DNA from: JACNIZ01 sp964344765
Lineage (GTDB): Bacteria > Planctomycetota > UBA1135
Length of the DNA: 64,000 bases
Reading direction: 5' to 3'
NCBI GenBank assembly: GCA_964344765.1
Contig: CAYFOM010000014.1
Span: forward strand, 1 to 64,000
The position numbers were made by a program, and so were the translations under genes. Positions 60,951 to 64,000 of this stretch are shown piece after piece. The first letter of the stretch is position 1; every line of letters starts with the position of its first letter. The notes beneath the pieces are model-generated. The model worked only from the letters and a program-made list of their open reading frames with translations, ran no database searches and was not told the origin of the DNA.

Positions 60951-63869
60951 ATGTTCCGCCTCCCTTTCACATTCCTAGTCGCCATTTTGGTCCTTGCTTC
61001 ACCGAGCAAGGGCCAAAATTTTTGGGGTCCGGGCATATCGATGCCGGTGCCCGAAGGCTATCAAGCGGTCGAATCCGGCTTGGGCTGGGGCTACGCCGTT
61101 GATTTGATTCCTAGTGCCGGAGCGGCGAATGATCTGTCGCTAGTGCGCGTCGTGCTGTTGAACTCCGATCGTTCAGCGACGGAAATCGCGACCGAATACT
61201 GGGGCTTGGAGTCGCCGATGCTCGGCCAGGCGGGTTGGGATTTGGCTGGACCCAGCACCGAGGTGGTGCGCACCTTTTTGGCAAGCGGTGAAGAAGAAGA
61301 CAAGGAATGTTCCGGTCAGTTGATCCAATTGGTCAAGCCGGCCGACTCATCGCAAACGGCGAAAATCCAATTATTCGCCTGGACCGAAGCGAATGGGTCG
61401 ATTGGCGTCTGCCGCACCTTTGCGCGTGGGGCGGAGCAAGAGCAATTGGTGGCCGAGGTTTTGGATCAACTGAGCACCTCGGGAATTTCGCCAACTTCCG
61501 AGCGGCGAGTCACGATGGAGGGGATCACTTTATCGATTCCGGTAACTGCGCAATGCCAGACGCAAAAAACCGCCAACGGAGAGATCTTTTTCGGAATGGC
61601 GACGGCGGTCGGTGGCGCCGAAGTATTGGTTGGTCCGCAGCAGCAACAACTGAGTAACGGCACGTTAGACACTTTCCGGTGGAATGCCGTCAACCGCTTC
61701 AAGTTGATGGAGGATCAAGGCGCCGGCAAGCGTGGCGAGCAGCGCAAGAGTTTTGCTTTGTGCGGCAGCGAGTTGATCCCCATCACTGAACTACCGTGGA
61801 CGCCGACGGGTCAAGCCGAAGTGCGGCTCTCCATCGCGGCGATAAATTTGAACGATCGACCGGTTCTGATTCAGGTGATTCCAACGCCTGGAATGGAGAA
61901 ACAAAGTCGCGCCCTTTTGGACGGCTTGATGAATGGCAAAATCAACGCCGGTGGATCGCGTCAGCCGAATTGGGATGCGGCGCAGTTTGCGAATTGCTTC
62001 ACCTTGATTCCGGAAGGCTTCCATTCTGATTCGCAACTCAATGGCGATGTGCTCGGGTTGAACTTGGGTAAATCCGGAATGAGTTTTAATCTTTGGTTGG
62101 GTCAATGGCCGACCTTGGAGGAAGAATCCGGCGCCGATGCCTTGCGTCGGGCATTCAGTGCTTATTTGGAACGGCGCTATGTCGAGCACACCGCCGAGCA
62201 GTTGCAGGAATCCACCGTCGAAATCTTCCCAGACGATATGGGCGGTTTCGGCGATCGTCTTTCCGAGCAAGTACCCGCCTTCCGAATTCAAGTCGATGAT
62301 CGCGACATCCCACGTGTATACAGCGCGATGATCTACAACGCCGGCCGAAGTTGGATCGCCGTGATGGGGAATACCGATTTACCGGAGCAAACTGCGCTGG
62401 AAAAAATGATGCGCATGTCGTTGGAAAATGCGCGCTCCGAAGGGGGCACGTCCAAAGGCAAATTGCGCGGTTTGATCAACGGTCGCGTACCGCTGAAATT
62501 CCCGGCCGAAGATTGGGTAGTTTGGAGCACGGGTAGCGGAAAAGATAGTGAGGCTCGTCTATATCACCAGGATGGTTTCGTCCGCGTGCGGCACCGTGAG
62601 AAAAACCAGAGTGAAGCCAATAGTAAAGACGATTACCCGTTCACCCTCGGCACCATGAACTACGAGCAATCGGCGATCGGTTCATTAATCAAAGATAAAA
62701 CGGTGACGATGAAAGGCTTGCGCTACATCGGCGGCAAGCTGCGCCATTGGGTTGGTTTTGATTACTTGCGCGACGACATCGTCCGCCGCCGCGCCGGCTC
62801 GATTTGGTTGGACGATGAATACCGTTATGACTTCATGGCCGACTTCCCGTTTACCGGTACAGCCGAACCCTACGGCCACGCCGAATTTTGGACCGCCCTG
62901 GATCAACTCGAAATTGATGGAGTCGTCGGTTCGTCGTTGCCGGAAGATTTAGAGAGCTGGCCTATTCCATACGGCGGCGCCTGGCATCAAGTGCCGCACG
63001 GTTTGGGCGTATTTGATTTGAACGGGTTGGACAGCGGATTTGCGGTAGGCGTGCAGCCGAAAAAGGGCGACGATTGGACTCTTCAATTGCACACTTTTTT
63101 GTTCGATGCCGCGAAGTCGGATGAAGAGGTATTTGCCCACCTTTGGAAGAACGGCAAGCAAGTGAAATGGCAAGGAAGCAGCGACCCAAGCAATGCCCCC
63201 GAAGCTACCGACGTCGGCCTGATGTTGTTCGGCGCCGAACTCAAAGGTCAACGCCGCGCTGGGGAAATGGGTCGAGGGACTCCTTACATAGTTGAGCATT
63301 ACATTCATCGTGATGGCGATGTGGTGCGCACCTGGTCGTTGTACGGAACCACATTGGCGCTGAATAGTGTGCGACCGATGCTGGATCGCGTTCGCGCATC
63401 GGCAGAGTTGGCGACCGGAGTGGTCGCGGGCAAACTTGCTGAGAAACCGAGCGATGGCGATCTCGGGGATGGCGTGATCTGCAAACTCCACCCGCGTTGG
63501 TTAGACCGGCAAGCCAGCGATTCCAATGTCACTTGGTTGGACACGACTGCTCTCTCGCAACTGCAAGTCGTCACTTTGGAAGACAAGGGAAATCAAATTT
63601 CGATGGCGCTGGATTCAATCGGTGTGGTCGCAGGTCAGCCGTTACCCAAGCTCGAGGATCTGAAGAAAACCACCGAGCCTTTTTTGCTCAATGTGCATGG
63701 CAAGCTCTATTCAGCCAACACATTTGTGGTGGACGAGGTGCCGGCGGCTTTCGCCATGGTGCCGGCCAATGGCAAGGACCGCGTCGTGATGGTGCTGATG
63801 GCGGTGGACCTCAAGCAAGATCTAGCCGACGTTTTTGCCGGCTGGCCGGCGAGTAAAATGCCGGAATGA
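60951..63869 (+). CDS. Large exported protein with repeated PsbP/DUF1795-like segments
   Basis: 972 aa with a signal peptide (FLVAILVLASPSKGQ). At about 30, 190, 345 and 855 similar strands recur (ISMPVPEGYQAVE, ITLSIPVTAQCQ, FTLIPEGFHSDS, ICKLHPRWLDRQA), each starting a unit of about 150 residues, which suggests several copies of a PsbP/DUF1795-like fold. This is a by-eye impression. A unique middle part (about 500-780) contains a beta-sheet-rich insert. No enzyme motif. It begins 11 bp after the CotH stop and overlaps the next gene by ATGA, so it is part of that transcript. Confidence 0.65.
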   Translation: MFRLPFTFLVAILVLASPSKGQNFWGPGISMPVPEGYQAVESGLGWGYAVDLIPSAGAANDLSLVRVVLLNSDRSATEIATEYWGLESPMLGQAGWDLAGPSTEVVRTFLASGEEEDKECSGQLIQLVKPADSSQTAKIQLFAWTEANGSIGVCRTFARGAEQEQLVAEVLDQLSTSGISPTSERRVTMEGITLSIPVTAQCQTQKTANGEIFFGMATAVGGAEVLVGPQQQQLSNGTLDTFRWNAVNRFKLMEDQGAGKRGEQRKSFALCGSELIPITELPWTPTGQAEVRLSIAAINLNDRPVLIQVIPTPGMEKQSRALLDGLMNGKINAGGSRQPNWDAAQFANCFTLIPEGFHSDSQLNGDVLGLNLGKSGMSFNLWLGQWPTLEEESGADALRRAFSAYLERRYVEHTAEQLQESTVEIFPDDMGGFGDRLSEQVPAFRIQVDDRDIPRVYSAMIYNAGRSWIAVMGNTDLPEQTALEKMMRMSLENARSEGGTSKGKLRGLINGRVPLKFPAEDWVVWSTGSGKDSEARLYHQDGFVRVRHREKNQSEANSKDDYPFTLGTMNYEQSAIGSLIKDKTVTMKGLRYIGGKLRHWVGFDYLRDDIVRRRAGSIWLDDEYRYDFMADFPFTGTAEPYGHAEFWTALDQLEIDGVVGSSLPEDLESWPIPYGGAWHQVPHGLGVFDLNGLDSGFAVGVQPKKGDDWTLQLHTFLFDAAKSDEEVFAHLWKNGKQVKWQGSSDPSNAPEATDVGLMLFGAELKGQRRAGEMGRGTPYIVEHYIHRDGDVVRTWSLYGTTLALNSVRPMLDRVRASAELATGVVAGKLAEKPSDGDLGDGVICKLHPRWLDRQASDSNVTWLDTTALSQLQVVTLEDKGNQISMALDSIGVVAGQPLPKLEDLKKTTEPFLLNVHGKLYSANTFVVDEVPAAFAMVPANGKDRVVMVLMAVDLKQDLADVFAGWPASKMPE

Positions 63870-64000
63870 TCGGCAGCATTCTTCTACTAGGATCACTACT
63901 TCTGGGGCAAGCGCATCCGGACCCAAGCACTGCCTCCAGTTCGCCTCCCGCCGCTCGATTGCTGCCCCAGCCGGTCCAGATAACCGCTGCAGAATTCGCC
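63866..64000 (+). CDS. Exported protein (3' partial)
   Basis: The ATG at 63866 overlaps the previous TGA as ATGA. The visible 45 codons encode a signal-peptide-like start (GSILLLGSLLLGQA) followed by a Pro/Ser/Ala-rich segment. The frame is open to the window edge. Function cannot be told; co-translation suggests it belongs with the 972-residue protein. Confidence 0.5.
   Translation, partial: MIGSILLLGSLLLGQAHPDPSTASSSPPAARLLPQPVQITAAEFA

Noticed and set aside
1..64000. A genetic code in which TGA is read as an amino acid
   Set aside because: Several complete genes end properly at TGA, for example at 10510-10512, 14807-14809 and 18993-18995.

Overview
The window reads as a chromosome segment of a GC-rich, free-living planctomycete-type bacterium. 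The best lineage markers are the PSCyt1/DUF1549/DUF1553 protein next to a Tat-exported DUF1501 protein, an ECF sigma factor paired with a membrane Ser/Thr kinase carrying TPR repeats, a DUF6288 protein, and many secreted FG-GAP, NHL and CotH proteins. This placement is inferred from gene families, not from a marker tree. TGA is a normal stop here (for example at 10510-10512 and 18993-18995). No rRNA, tRNA, CRISPR array, insertion sequence or prophage was seen.

Layout. 1-6035 is central metabolism: the end of an ATP-grasp ligase, the korAB 2-oxoacid:ferredoxin oxidoreductase operon, and a fused prephenate dehydratase-ACT-DAHP synthase; a probable non-coding transcript lies between korA and the fusion. 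5988-9632 is a minus-strand run (VOC protein, retropepsin-like aspartyl protease with PDZ, two tandem paralogous membrane-anchored proteins, a lipoprotein). 9682-14809 holds a K+ channel, an SDR, a PDZ/DUF6288 protein and a secreted propeller protein. 15002-18995 is an hcrCAB operon for a 4-hydroxybenzoyl-CoA reductase-type molybdenum enzyme with the diagnostic four-cysteine insertion in HcrB. 19014-19494 is a parDE pair whose toxin has lost its centre. 21324-24777 is a tandem pair of FG-GAP proteins. 24774-35252 has a SulP transporter, class III alcohol dehydrogenase plus hydrolase, subtilase, ECF/STPK pair and a beta-helix protein. 35303-36901 is a small thiol/selenol redox neighbourhood. 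36946-39478 is a blaI-blaR1-type operon with two clear operators, followed by a hybrid histidine kinase. 41806-49825 holds mixed housekeeping and secreted genes. 49982-64000 is a long plus-strand run of exported proteins (NHL, PSCyt1/DUF1549/DUF1553, DUF1501, lipoprotein, FG-GAP, CotH, a large repeat protein).

Most striking: at 35303-35788 a BCP/AhpC-like peroxiredoxin reads through a single in-frame TGA placed exactly at the peroxidatic cysteine of the PxxxTxxC motif, with a 6-bp stem and 7-nt loop 16-34 nt downstream. It is best explained as a selenocysteine peroxiredoxin and would be miscalled as two fragments. Second is a C-terminal beta-rich module of about 110-130 residues that recurs on otherwise unrelated exported proteins, suggesting a common sorting or anchoring device.

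Functional links: KorAB supplies low-potential ferredoxin, the electron source that HCR-type enzymes need in known anaerobes, so the two may cooperate although they lie in separate operons. The redox group (Sec-peroxiredoxin, FrnE-like CxxC protein) and the blaI operon directly beside it suggest stress-response functions.
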